Positions 29,314 to 37,282 of a DNA stretch of 37,282 nt are shown one piece after another (position 1 is the stretch's first letter; each line of letters starts with the position of its first letter). The DNA lies in contig JAJNBE010000016.1 of assembly GCA_021155915.1 (NCBI GenBank), forward strand, positions 1-37,282, in the 5' to 3' direction. Origin of the DNA: Solimicrobium sp. (lineage in GTDB: Bacteria > Pseudomonadota > Gammaproteobacteria > Burkholderiales > Burkholderiaceae_D). Below the pieces are notes generated by a model. It made no database searches, was not told the DNA's origin, and saw only the letters and a list, made by a program, of their open reading frames with translations. The position numbers and the translations under genes were made by a program.

Positions 29314-30204
29314 ATGGATACAATGACCCCCAAACCCAATCGGATCTCCCAGTACTTGGCCTTAACCAAGCCACGTGTGACTAAACTCGCTGTATTCTGC
29401 GCTGTGATTGGCATGTTTTTGGCAACACCTGGATTGCCAGATTGGCGGATTGTAATTTCTGCTGCAATTGGTATCTGGTTGTTGGCAGGATCAGCATTTG
29501 CTGTGAACTGTCTAGTCGAACGCGAAATTGATGCACGCATGGCGCGCACGGCACGGCGGGCATCAGCGCAAGGCGAAATCTCAGTTCAGCAAATTTTGAT
29601 TTTTTCCGGGGTTATTGGCGGTGCAGGCATGGCGGTTTTATATTTTCTGGTCAATCCACTTACAATGTGGCTCACCTTTGCCACCTTTATCGGGTATGCA
29701 GTCATTTATACGATTTTGCTAAAACCAGCGACTCCGCAAAATATTGTAATAGGTGGATTGTCTGGCGCAATGCCCCCAGCACTTGGTTGGGCAGCTGTTG
29801 CCAACGATGTGCCCATGCAAGCATGGTTGTTAGTGCTTATCATTTTTGTCTGGACGCCCCCTCACTTCTGGGCCTTGGCCTTATATCGCCGTGATGATTA
29901 CGCCAAATCGGGTTTGCCAATGTTACCGGTTACCCATGGCATGAAATTTACGGGATTACATATTTGGCTATATACGATTATCTTGGTTGCTACAACGACC
30001 TTACCATTTACGGTCAATATGAGTGGGCTGATTTATTTAGGAAGCGCCCTCGTCTTAGGAGGGATTTTTTTATATTATGCCTGGCAAATTTATCGCCATT
30101 ACAGCGATGCATTGGCGAAAAAAACATTTACGTTCTCCATAGTGTATTTGGCACTCTTGTTTGCTGCTTTGTTGATCGACCATTATTTAAACAATTCATT
30201 TTGA
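29314..30204 (+). CDS. ctaB: Protoheme IX farnesyltransferase CtaB (heme O synthase)
   Basis: UbiA-type prenyltransferase that adds farnesyl to heme B, feeding CtaA. The 296 residues carry the Asp-rich motif in [15 protein letters not shown] and the second block [26 protein letters not shown], with about nine helices. A second ATG lies at codon 4 (29323). About 80 bases separate it from ctaA. It is followed eight bases later by the SCO gene. Confidence 0.96.
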   Translation: MDTMTPKPNRISQYLALTKPRVTKLAVFCAVIGMFLATPGLPDWRIVISAAIGIWLLAGSAFAVNCLVEREIDARMARTARRASAQGEISVQQILIFSGVIGGAGMAVLYFLVNPLTMWLTFATFIGYAVIYTILLKPATPQNIVIGGLSGAMPPALGWAAVANDVPMQAWLLVLIIFVWTPPHFWALALYRRDDYAKSGLPMLPVTHGMKFTGLHIWLYTIILVATTTLPFTVNMSGLIYLGSALVLGGIFLYYAWQIYRHYSDALAKKTFTFSIVYLALLFAALLIDHYLNNSF

Positions 30205-30211
30205 AATTCAC

Positions 30212-30787
30212 ATGAAAAAATTTATCGCATTACTTTTTTTACTAATTCTTTGTGCATGCAATCAAAATAAAAAACTAGAATTCAAAAATACGGATGTGAC
30301 TGGCCTGGGATATGCGACAGACTTCAGCCTGCCGGATTTCAACGGAAAAATGCGCCGCCTGGCCGACTTCCAAGGTAAGGTTGTGCTTATGTTTTTTGGT
30401 TATACACAATGCCCTGATGTGTGTCCAACAACAATGGCGGAACTTTCAACAGTGATGAGAGAGTTGGGCACCTTGTCAGATCAAGTACAAGTGATCTTTG
30501 TGAGTTTAGATCCTGAGCACGACACTAGAGAGATGCTGGCGCAATACGTTCCCGCTTTTGATCAACGTTTTTTGGGACTGGTTGGCAGCCACCAGGAAAC
30601 GCAAAAAATTGCTAAAGATTTCAAAATATTTTATGAAAAAGTTCCAGGAAAAAACCCCGGGAGTTACACATTAGATCACAGTTCTGGAAGTTATGTTTTT
30701 GACAAAAATGGGCGTGTTCGTTTATTTATACGTTTTAATCAAGGGCCGGAACCGATAGTTCATGATTTAAAACTCTTATTAAAGTAA
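30212..30787 (+). CDS. SCO1/SenC copper chaperone lipoprotein
   Basis: Delivers copper to, or reduces, the CuA site of subunit II. The lipobox L-C-A-C16 indicates a lipoprotein anchor. The copper ligands C67-P-D-V-C71 and H156 are present, in the FFGYTQCPDVCPTT block and the LDHSSGSY strand. 191 residues is typical. It is the last gene of the cox locus and is convergent with rpoH. Confidence 0.95.
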   Translation: MKKFIALLFLLILCACNQNKKLEFKNTDVTGLGYATDFSLPDFNGKMRRLADFQGKVVLMFFGYTQCPDVCPTTMAELSTVMRELGTLSDQVQVIFVSLDPEHDTREMLAQYVPAFDQRFLGLVGSHQETQKIAKDFKIFYEKVPGKNPGSYTLDHSSGSYVFDKNGRVRLFIRFNQGPEPIVHDLKLLLK

Positions 30788-30932
30788 ATCGGGGTATATA
30801 GGCGAGGTTTTCCTCCTCTTCTCAAAATACACTCTGCGAACCTTCCTTGGAGAATGTGAAATCACTCCCAGCTTCACGTGATCGCACCTGGGCCGGCATA
30901 AGGAAGGGGTGGCAAACAGCACACACTAGAGC

Positions 30933-30968
30933 AAAAAAAACGCTCCGAAGAGCGCTTTTTTTTCTTGC
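30933..30968. terminator. Bidirectional terminator between SCO and rpoH
   Basis: On minus, GCGCTC-TTCG-GAGCGT forms a UUCG-tetraloop hairpin (30941-30956) followed by T8; on plus, a run of T follows too. It should end rpoH and also transcripts from the cox locus. Confidence 0.92.
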
Positions 30969-30980
30969 CAAGCTAAAATG

Positions 30981-31883
30981 TTAGGCGTATGCCGCTAAAC
31001 TTCCTTTCATCTTCTTCAACGCCGCACCCTCAATTTGACGAATGCGTTCAGCAGATACCTTAAATTCAGCCGCTAAATCGTGCAAAGTTGCACCGCTACC
31101 ATCATCATTTGACAACCAGCGCGATTCAATAATGCGGCGTGAACGTGAGTCAAGGTTGTCGAGCGCGGTTTCTAAACCAACCGTCTGTAACTCATCATAA
31201 TGTTGTGCTTCAATGATTTTGGTTGGCTCAGAATTTTCACTAGATAAGTACGCAATCGGAGTAAATTTTTCATCCTCATCGTTGGTCGGCGCATCCAATG
31301 CAAAATCGTGTCCGGCCATACGCATTTCCATTTCTATGACTTCTTCCCGCTTGACGTTTAAGGTTTCAGCTAATTGATCAATCTGTCCTTGAGTCATGCT
31401 TTCAAAACCAAGTTTATGGCTGCGTAAATTAAAAAATAGTTTACGCTGGGCTTTAGTCGTAGCCACCTTAACTAGACGCCAATTCTTCAAAATGTACTCA
31501 TGCATTTCCGCCTTAATCCAATGCATAGCATAGGAAACTAACCGTACGCCTTGGTTTGGGTCAAAGCGTTTAACTGCTTTCATTAAGCCTACATTTCCTT
31601 CCTGAATTAAGTCGGCATGAGGCAGGCCGTACCCTAAATAGCCTCGCGCAATTGAAACGACCAAACGTAAATGTGACATCACCATTTTCTGCGCTGCTGC
31701 CAAATCATTCTGATCGCGTAATGCTGTTGCTAACCGAGTCTCTTCTTCCTGAGTCAACATAGGTATACGGTTGACAGCAGAAATATACGCATCAATATTA
31801 CCCAGTGTGCCGGTAAACCCTAGGGCAAGGGCCGTATTATTAACTGCAGCAAGGGGTAATGCATCCGATATCGATGTATTCAT
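30981..31883 (-). CDS. rpoH: RNA polymerase heat-shock sigma factor RpoH (sigma-32)
   Basis: Directs transcription of heat-shock genes. The 300 residues show region 2 (SHLRLVVSIARGYLGYGLPHADLIQEGNVGLMKAVKRFDP), the RpoH-box QRKLFFNLRS at 146-155 that is specific to sigma-32, and region 4 helix-turn-helix near the end (LHDLAAEFKVSAERIRQIE). AAGGAAAACAG precedes the ATG. A perfect CIRCE site lies over its promoter. It is downstream of ftsX on the same strand but has its own promoter, and ends in a UUCG terminator. Confidence 0.97.
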   Translation of the reverse strand: MNTSISDALPLAAVNNTALALGFTGTLGNIDAYISAVNRIPMLTQEEETRLATALRDQNDLAAAQKMVMSHLRLVVSIARGYLGYGLPHADLIQEGNVGLMKAVKRFDPNQGVRLVSYAMHWIKAEMHEYILKNWRLVKVATTKAQRKLFFNLRSHKLGFESMTQGQIDQLAETLNVKREEVIEMEMRMAGHDFALDAPTNDEDEKFTPIAYLSSENSEPTKIIEAQHYDELQTVGLETALDNLDSRSRRIIESRWLSNDDGSGATLHDLAAEFKVSAERIRQIEGAALKKMKGSLAAYA

Positions 31884-31938
31884 CTGTTTTCCTTACACAA
31901 ACGATCGCTTTTAATAAATAATTTTGAAAAACCAAAAC

Positions 31939-31971
31939 ATTATATTAGCACTCTATTGCAATGAGTGCTAA
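31939..31971 (-). promoter_or_regulatory. CIRCE operator (HrcA site) overlapping the rpoH promoter
   Basis: TTAGCACTC (31945-31953), 9 bases, then GAGTGCTAA (31963-31971) is a perfect CIRCE inverted repeat. On the minus strand it is followed immediately by TATAAT (31944-31939), so the operator covers the -35 to -10 spacer, about 56-88 bases ahead of the rpoH ATG. HrcA binding there should repress rpoH (known mode of CIRCE; application to this gene is inference). Confidence 0.95.
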
Positions 31972-31998
31972 TGCTGTACGGAAAAATTATGATTTCCG

Positions 31999-32937
31999 TT
32001 AATTAATCTGATTTAATTGATGCCGGACAGAAAGAAAAGCACCAAATAAGCCGAGTAAAGCGCTGGCGAGTAATAAATATATACTGAACGATAGATCTAG
32101 TGGGCTAACTCGGAATTCCGATCCGTACAGTTTGGCAAATTCTATGATCGCCTGGTTTAGCGGCTGCAAAGCTGCTGTAACTAGCGCCAATGCAGCTAAT
32201 CCGGCAATAAAACCCAGAAGAGCACCGGTGTAATAATAAGGACGGCATATATATGATCTGGTGGCCCCCAGCAAGCGAATGACCGCCATTTCAGAACTAT
32301 GTGAGAGCACCTGCAAACGGGTGGCATTAAACACGACAGTGATGACGACAAGGCTCAAGGTCATCGCCAATGCGATCAAAATTAAATGCAATAAACTCAT
32401 TAATGCGGCAAGGCGTTTAATCCAATCAGAATCAATTTGCACATGACTCGCTTCCGGCAATTTTTGCAGTTGTTTTGCTAACATCTCTATTTCAACCGGG
32501 TGGAATTGTTGCGCAATCGGTTCGAAACGCTGCTCAAAACTGAGCACATAAGCGTCGGGCAACGGATTATCTCCCAACATCGCCAGCAGATCGCCCGATC
32601 CTGTACCGTTTTGTAAGGCGGCCAGTGCAGCCTCGCGAGGAACAAAAATGACTTTGGCTGAAGCGCCTGCGCTTTTAACTAATTTTTTAAGGACATCAGC
32701 TAACGCTATAGCATCACTGCGGCTTACATCGGTTTTCAAGAATAAGCTTAATTCTGGGTTAATCGATAATTGAGCCGAAATTGGTCGGATATGTTCTGCT
32801 AAGGTTAAGCCCATAATCGGTAACGAAAGCGCAATCGCCACCACTATGGCGTTAAAAATAAAATTGCCGGGTGTGCTGATGATTTGCTTAACGGCGTTTG
32901 CGCTTGCGGCGGCATGTTGACGTATCCAAATTTTCAT
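31999..32937 (-). CDS. ftsX: Cell division protein FtsX
   Basis: Membrane partner of FtsE that links the divisome to cell-wall amidases. The 312 residues have four membrane helices: one near the N-terminus, then a periplasmic domain, then three (RLAALMSLLHLILIALAMTL, YYTGALLGFIAGLAALALV and LSFSIYLLLASALLGLFGAFL). The ATG at 32937 (MKIWIRQH) is the usual betaproteobacterial start; a TTG at 32970 would add 11 residues overlapping ftsE. It is downstream of ftsE and 115 bases from rpoH. Confidence 0.95.
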   Translation of the reverse strand: MKIWIRQHAAASANAVKQIISTPGNFIFNAIVVAIALSLPIMGLTLAEHIRPISAQLSINPELSLFLKTDVSRSDAIALADVLKKLVKSAGASAKVIFVPREAALAALQNGTGSGDLLAMLGDNPLPDAYVLSFEQRFEPIAQQFHPVEIEMLAKQLQKLPEASHVQIDSDWIKRLAALMSLLHLILIALAMTLSLVVITVVFNATRLQVLSHSSEMAVIRLLGATRSYICRPYYYTGALLGFIAGLAALALVTAALQPLNQAIIEFAKLYGSEFRVSPLDLSFSIYLLLASALLGLFGAFLSVRHQLNQIN

Positions 32938-32959
32938 ATTTGCTCGAATTAAAGAGTAC

Positions 32960-33628
32960 TCAAACGTCAACTTTCCAAGACGGGCTCTGCTTACCTCGGT
33001 TTAAATAAATTACCCGCCCCGCTTTGTTCAACATTTCCTCATCATGGCTAGAAATAACGCAAGTTACGCCTGCTGCTTGAAAAGCATATAGAGCATTCAT
33101 AACTTGCTGTGCATTGTCACGATCCAAATACGCCGTAGGTTCGTCCGCCAAAATCAATTGCGGTCGGTTTACAATCGCCCGCGCGATGGCTACGCGCTGT
33201 TGTTCGCCTCCAGATAAAGTTAGTGGATAAACAGTCAATTTATCCGATAAATCCATTTGTTCCAGTGCAGCATTTGCTCGGATGAACGCGTCACTTTTTG
33301 TGAATCCACTAATTAGCAATGGCAACATAACGTTAGCCAGAATGGTTCGGTCCAGTAACAACGCATGATCTTGCAAGATCAAACCTAAATTGCGTCGGAA
33401 ATACGGCAAGCTTGCTGATTTTAAATGTGCAATATCCTGGCCATTAACTAAAACTTGACCGCTAGTCGGGTTCTCCAAGGCTGCGATCATTTTTAAAATA
33501 GTGGATTTACCTGCGCCAGAAGGCCCGGCCAAAAAGATTAATTCCCCGCGTTCGATAAAAAATGACATATTACTCACCGCGGATACGCTGGGTGGGAAAT
33601 GTTTACTAACTTGTTTGAATTCGATCAT
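32960..33628 (-). CDS. ftsE: Cell division ATP-binding protein FtsE
   Basis: ABC ATPase of the FtsEX complex. Walker [10 protein letters not shown] at 35-43, the signature [14 protein letters not shown], Walker B LILADEPT, and the switch His in SSHDEEM are all present in 222 residues. It lies 65 bases after ftsY and 22 bases before ftsX, on the same strand. Confidence 0.97.
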   Translation of the reverse strand: MIEFKQVSKHFPPSVSAVSNMSFFIERGELIFLAGPSGAGKSTILKMIAALENPTSGQVLVNGQDIAHLKSASLPYFRRNLGLILQDHALLLDRTILANVMLPLLISGFTKSDAFIRANAALEQMDLSDKLTVYPLTLSGGEQQRVAIARAIVNRPQLILADEPTAYLDRDNAQQVMNALYAFQAAGVTCVISSHDEEMLNKAGRVIYLNRGKQSPSWKVDV

Positions 33629-33693
33629 AACAATTCCTGCTTCATCATCGAAGGTAATTACGTGGGCTTAAGCAACAAACCTAAACGATCGGG

Positions 33694-34746
33694 CTATTCC
33701 AATATTGCATGCACAAATTCGCGTGCATTAAACGGTTGTAAATCATCAATTTTTTCACCAATACCGATAAAATAGACAGGAATTGGACGGGTTTTTGCAA
33801 TTGCGGCCAAAATCCCACCTTTGGCGGTGCCGTCTAGTTTGGTGATAATTAGTCCCGTTAAGCCGAGGGCATCGTCAAACGCTTTTACTTGCGCTAACGC
33901 ATTTTGTCCGGTATTCCCGTCGATGACTAACAAAACTTCATGAGGAGCCCCTTTTTTACTTTTAGTCACGACGCGCTGGATTTTTTTTATTTCTTCCATT
34001 AAGTGTAACTGACTAGGTAGCCGACCTGCGGTGTCGATCATGACGACATTTATTCCTTTTGCAATCGCTGAACTGACTGAATCAAACGCTACAGCGGCAG
34101 GGTCTCCTGATTCTTGAGAAATTACAGTGACATTATTGCGTTCGCCCCAAATTGTTAATTGCTCCCGAGCTGCAGCGCGAAAAGTATCGCCTGCAGCTAA
34201 GAGGATAGATTGGTGATGCGCTTGCAAATGCCTGGCAAGTTTTCCGATAGTGGTTGTTTTCCCAGCGCCGTTAACGCCAGCGATCATCATAATCAGTGGT
34301 TGATGGCGACCTAATTCTAGTGATTTTTCTAGTGGCGTTAAGAGATTAATAAGTATAATTTTTAGGGCAGTTTTAACTTGATCGGATTCAACTAACTTTT
34401 GTTGCTTAACATATTTTTTTAATTCATCTAAAACGAATAAAGTAGCGTCCATGCCCGCGTCAGACATTAGTAAAGCCGATTCCAGCTCTTCATACAGTTC
34501 GTCATCAATTTTGGCGCCGACAAATAAGCGGGTGAAATTGCTGGAGGTTTTAGATAATCCTGCTTTTAAGCGTGATAGCCACGACTGCTTCTCTTCATTG
34601 TTTTCTGGAGAAAGCTCTTGATGTAGTTCTTGATCAGCTTCGTGCTGCATTTTTTGGTGCGGTGAATTGGTATCACAAGAAGCGTTGTAATCAGAAGGAG
34701 TTACCCCATCATTAATTTTTGGTTTTTTTTTGAAGAAACTAAACAT
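33694..34746 (-). CDS. ftsY: Signal recognition particle receptor FtsY
   Basis: GTPase that docks SRP-ribosome complexes at the membrane. The 350-residue protein has a basic N-terminus (MFSFFKKKPK), a short acidic linker instead of a long A domain, the N domain, and the G domain with MIAGVNGAGKTTTIGKLA, DTFRAAAREQL, DTAGRL and TKLDGTAKGG. I chose the ATG at 34746 because the FKKK start is the usual one; the frame is open upstream to 34845 but reads as unrelated sequence. It heads the ftsY-E-X operon and is divergent from rsmD. Confidence 0.96.
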   Translation of the reverse strand: MFSFFKKKPKINDGVTPSDYNASCDTNSPHQKMQHEADQELHQELSPENNEEKQSWLSRLKAGLSKTSSNFTRLFVGAKIDDELYEELESALLMSDAGMDATLFVLDELKKYVKQQKLVESDQVKTALKIILINLLTPLEKSLELGRHQPLIMMIAGVNGAGKTTTIGKLARHLQAHHQSILLAAGDTFRAAAREQLTIWGERNNVTVISQESGDPAAVAFDSVSSAIAKGINVVMIDTAGRLPSQLHLMEEIKKIQRVVTKSKKGAPHEVLLVIDGNTGQNALAQVKAFDDALGLTGLIITKLDGTAKGGILAAIAKTRPIPVYFIGIGEKIDDLQPFNAREFVHAILE

Positions 34747-34858
34747 AGTAAAGTTAAAATAAAATGTGGTAAAAGTGTGGAGCATCCCAGCCAAAACATA
34801 CATCATTTTAGCAGAGTAAGTGCGCTTACTTCGACTTCCATACACTACGTGACATCTT

Positions 34859-35452
34859 ATGCAAAAAAAAGTGATACCTCAACAAATTCGAATCATTGCG
34901 GGCATTTGGAAGCGCACGCCCCTGAGCGTAGTCGCCGTGCCCGGATTACGTCCCACGCCAGACCGGGTACGTGAAACACTTTTCAACTGGCTAGATTTTT
35001 TGTTCCAACGTGATTGGAAAACGAAACGATGCTTGGATTTATTTGGCGGAAGTGGTGCGCTGGGTTTTGAAGCAGCAAGCCGGGGAGCAGCACAAGTCAT
35101 TTTAGTTGAAGCGCATTCATTGGCAGTGCAACAATTAGATAAATTATGCGCTAAGCTAGAGGCTTCTCAAATACAGGTTATTCACGGTGATGCGCAGTTA
35201 AATGCACAAAAATTAGTTAAAAAAGGCGAGCAATTCGATGTGATCTTTCTAGATCCCCCATTCCATCATGAGTTGATAGGGGCCATACTACCTCTATGTA
35301 TCCCTTTATTACATCCGAACGGATATGTGTATCTGGAAGCTGAAAAAGCACTGGTCTTAGATTTGTCGGGCGAGGCTAAAAACTGGCATCTCGTCCGATC
35401 TGACCGTGCTGGCAAAGTATTTTTTCACTTACTGCAGCGTTTAAGCGTATAA
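34859..35452 (+). CDS. rsmD: 16S rRNA (guanine-966 N2)-methyltransferase RsmD
   Basis: Methylates G966 in 16S rRNA. RPTPDRVRETLFNWL at 31-45, SAM motif I CLDLFGGSGALGFEA at 58-72 and the catalytic DPPF at 132-135 are all clear. 197 residues is typical. It leads the rsmD-coaD-yfhL set on plus. Confidence 0.96.
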   Translation: MQKKVIPQQIRIIAGIWKRTPLSVVAVPGLRPTPDRVRETLFNWLDFLFQRDWKTKRCLDLFGGSGALGFEAASRGAAQVILVEAHSLAVQQLDKLCAKLEASQIQVIHGDAQLNAQKLVKKGEQFDVIFLDPPFHHELIGAILPLCIPLLHPNGYVYLEAEKALVLDLSGEAKNWHLVRSDRAGKVFFHLLQRLSV

Positions 35453-35480
35453 CTCCCTAATCTCGGTTTTAAATGAATAG

Positions 35481-36329
<849 letters not shown>

Positions 36330-36561
36330 AAGTCTTTTGGCTAGTTGTCTTCTATCTCGCAATATATATATCCGTCCAATTATCTAGTTTCTTGTTACAC
36401 GACAACGTCGCGAGATTAAACTAAGCCTCGGGAAACGCTACGACAATTTTTATTTATAACAAGGCAGATTTTGAGACTACTTCAAAAAAGGTTTTTAATT
36501 ACTTAGACCAATCGCGAACTCGAAAACACAGATTCATTGGTCAATATGTTAATAAAAAAAG
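36330..36561. other. Gene-free stretch after yfhL
   Basis: AT-rich sequence with no supported gene. Only a 7-base inverted pair GACCAAT (36506-36512) / ATTGGTC (36536-36542) stands out. Together with the next element it fills the convergent yfhL-ychF gap. No intrinsic terminator for either gene was found. Confidence 0.4.
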
Positions 36562-36909
36562 CCCAGCTTGGTTAAACCGAGATTTTCCATGAGACCGCTA
36601 CAACTTTGTGAACAAGTTGATGAACATTAACTATCAAACTAAGAGCACTATCGCGAATTGCATGCAACGCTACGAAGTCAAACGCACTTCTTTTAAGTTG
36701 CCTAGACTGCGTTGCTTTTTCATGCTGCATATAGGCGGCCGCGTCGGCAGTGGAGCAAAGGTTTCGCAGTGCATGCACTGCGCTTGCGGAACGGACTTTC
36801 CCTACCAGGAAAGTTACCTGAGCCCAAAGGTGTTTTTGCGGGCCAAACAACTTAGAAGAAGTACACTTGCCTTCGTCCTAATGGAAAATCTCGATTAAAT
36901 TCAGCTTTG
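36562..36909. repeat. MITE-like element bounded by 29-base imperfect inverted repeats
   Basis: The ends 36562-36590 and 36881-36909 are inverted copies matching at 22 of 29 positions; the inner 13 bases (CGAGATTTTCCAT / ATGGAAAATCTCG) are perfect. Inside are an 18-base perfect palindrome (36765-36782) and a 7-base hairpin ACTTTCC/GGAAAGT (36795-36814). An open frame of about 92 codons on minus (36572-36850, TTG start) has no SD or recognisable domain; I do not call it a gene. The structure fits a non-autonomous mobile element or a structured RNA gene. Confidence 0.55.
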
Positions 36910-36910
36910 A

Positions 36911-37282
36911 TTAAACATTAAACAAAAAATTCAACACATCCCCATCCTTAACGATATACTCCTTACCTTCTGCTCGCATTTTCCCTGATTCCTTTGCTCC
37001 AGTTTCACCTTTAAATTGAATAAAATCCTCAAAGGCAATCGTTTGAGCCCGAATAAAGCCGCGTTCAAAATCAGTGTGAATGACGCCAGCAGCTTGGGGT
37101 GCTGTGTCACCAATGTGAATGGTCCAGGCACGTACCTCTTTTACGCCAGCGGTGAAGTAAGTTTGCAAACCGAGCAATTTAAAAGCGGCGCGAATTAATC
37201 GATCTAGCCCAGGCTCCTGCATTCCCATGTCATCTAAAAATGCTTGCTTATCTTCATCTTCTAAATCAGCAATTTCCGATTC
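36911..37282 (-). CDS. ychF: Redox-regulated ATPase YchF, C-terminal part (cut by window edge)
   Basis: Obg-like ATPase that binds the ribosome. The last 123 codons are visible: ESEIADLED, then [51 protein letters not shown] and the TGS-domain end [18 protein letters not shown], a sequence very typical of betaproteobacterial YchF. The GTPase domain lies outside the window. It is convergent with the ferredoxin gene. Confidence 0.95.
   Translation of the reverse strand, partial: ESEIADLEDEDKQAFLDDMGMQEPGLDRLIRAAFKLLGLQTYFTAGVKEVRAWTIHIGDTAPQAAGVIHTDFERGFIRAQTIAFEDFIQFKGETGAKESGKMRAEGKEYIVKDGDVLNFLFNV

Noticed and set aside
34747..34845. N-terminal extension of FtsY
   Set aside because: Sequence upstream of MFSFFKKKP is not FtsY-like and lies in the rsmD-ftsY promoter region.
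36551..36590. Possible intrinsic terminator for ychF at the T-run (minus strand) next to the left inverted repeat
   Set aside because: A T-run is present but no stable stem directly precedes it; the repeat arm pairs with the far end instead.
36572..36850. 92-codon minus-strand frame inside the inverted-repeat element
   Set aside because: TTG start, no SD and no domain, and it runs through strong palindromes; kept as part of the repeat element rather than as a gene.

Overview
This is a chromosomal window of moderate to low GC (about 44% by eye) from a betaproteobacterium. The assignment rests on: the ValS N-terminus; the YchF C-terminus; a COX2 subunit fused to cytochrome c; a tiny oxidase assembly protein between coxA and ctaG; and the order coxBA-ctaG-coxC-SURF1-ctaA-ctaB-SCO next to rpoH-ftsX-ftsE-ftsY. 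The gene set is mostly that of a free-living aerobe. A Nitrosomonadales-like lineage is my best guess, but this is inference from gene order and base composition. No tRNA, rRNA, CRISPR array, intact insertion sequence or prophage was seen.

Layout. Positions 1-4058 (minus) hold a thiamine operon, thiC-thiS-thiG-thiD-thiE, headed by a TPP riboswitch; thiE is cut by the window edge. Positions 4164-7318 (minus) hold four genes: a small J-domain protein and three proteins I do not recognise, mostly translationally coupled. valS and a 3-hydroxybutyrate dehydrogenase follow on plus, ending at a strong bidirectional terminator. Next on minus come a secreted chorismate mutase-like lipoprotein, ruvB, ruvA, a DUF1289 protein and a flavoprotein. 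A 554-base gene-poor stretch with a tandem repeat precedes a diiron ferritin-like protein, a two-repeat lipoprotein, a 14-base hairpin-forming tandem repeat and rfaE2 (plus). comF, trmL and a periplasmic copper chaperone PCu(A)C lie on minus, divergent from bioC.

Positions 21339-30787 are a complete aa3-type cytochrome c oxidase locus. It holds the structural subunits (coxB, coxA, coxC), copper insertion factors (ctaG, SCO and a second thioredoxin-like anchor protein), SURF1, and heme O/A synthesis (ctaB, ctaA). The nearby PCu(A)C gene fits the same copper-supply task. Convergent to it are rpoH, ftsX, ftsE and ftsY on minus; rpoH carries a perfect CIRCE operator over its promoter. rsmD, coaD and a YfhL-type ferredoxin follow on plus, then a gene-free stretch with a 348-base inverted-repeat-bounded element, and the C-terminal part of ychF at the edge.

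Most notable observations: the unrecognised J-domain gene cluster; an in-frame palindromic insertion of about 53 codons in the heme A synthase gene; the CIRCE site on rpoH; the MITE-like element before ychF; and the hairpin tandem repeat before rfaE2.
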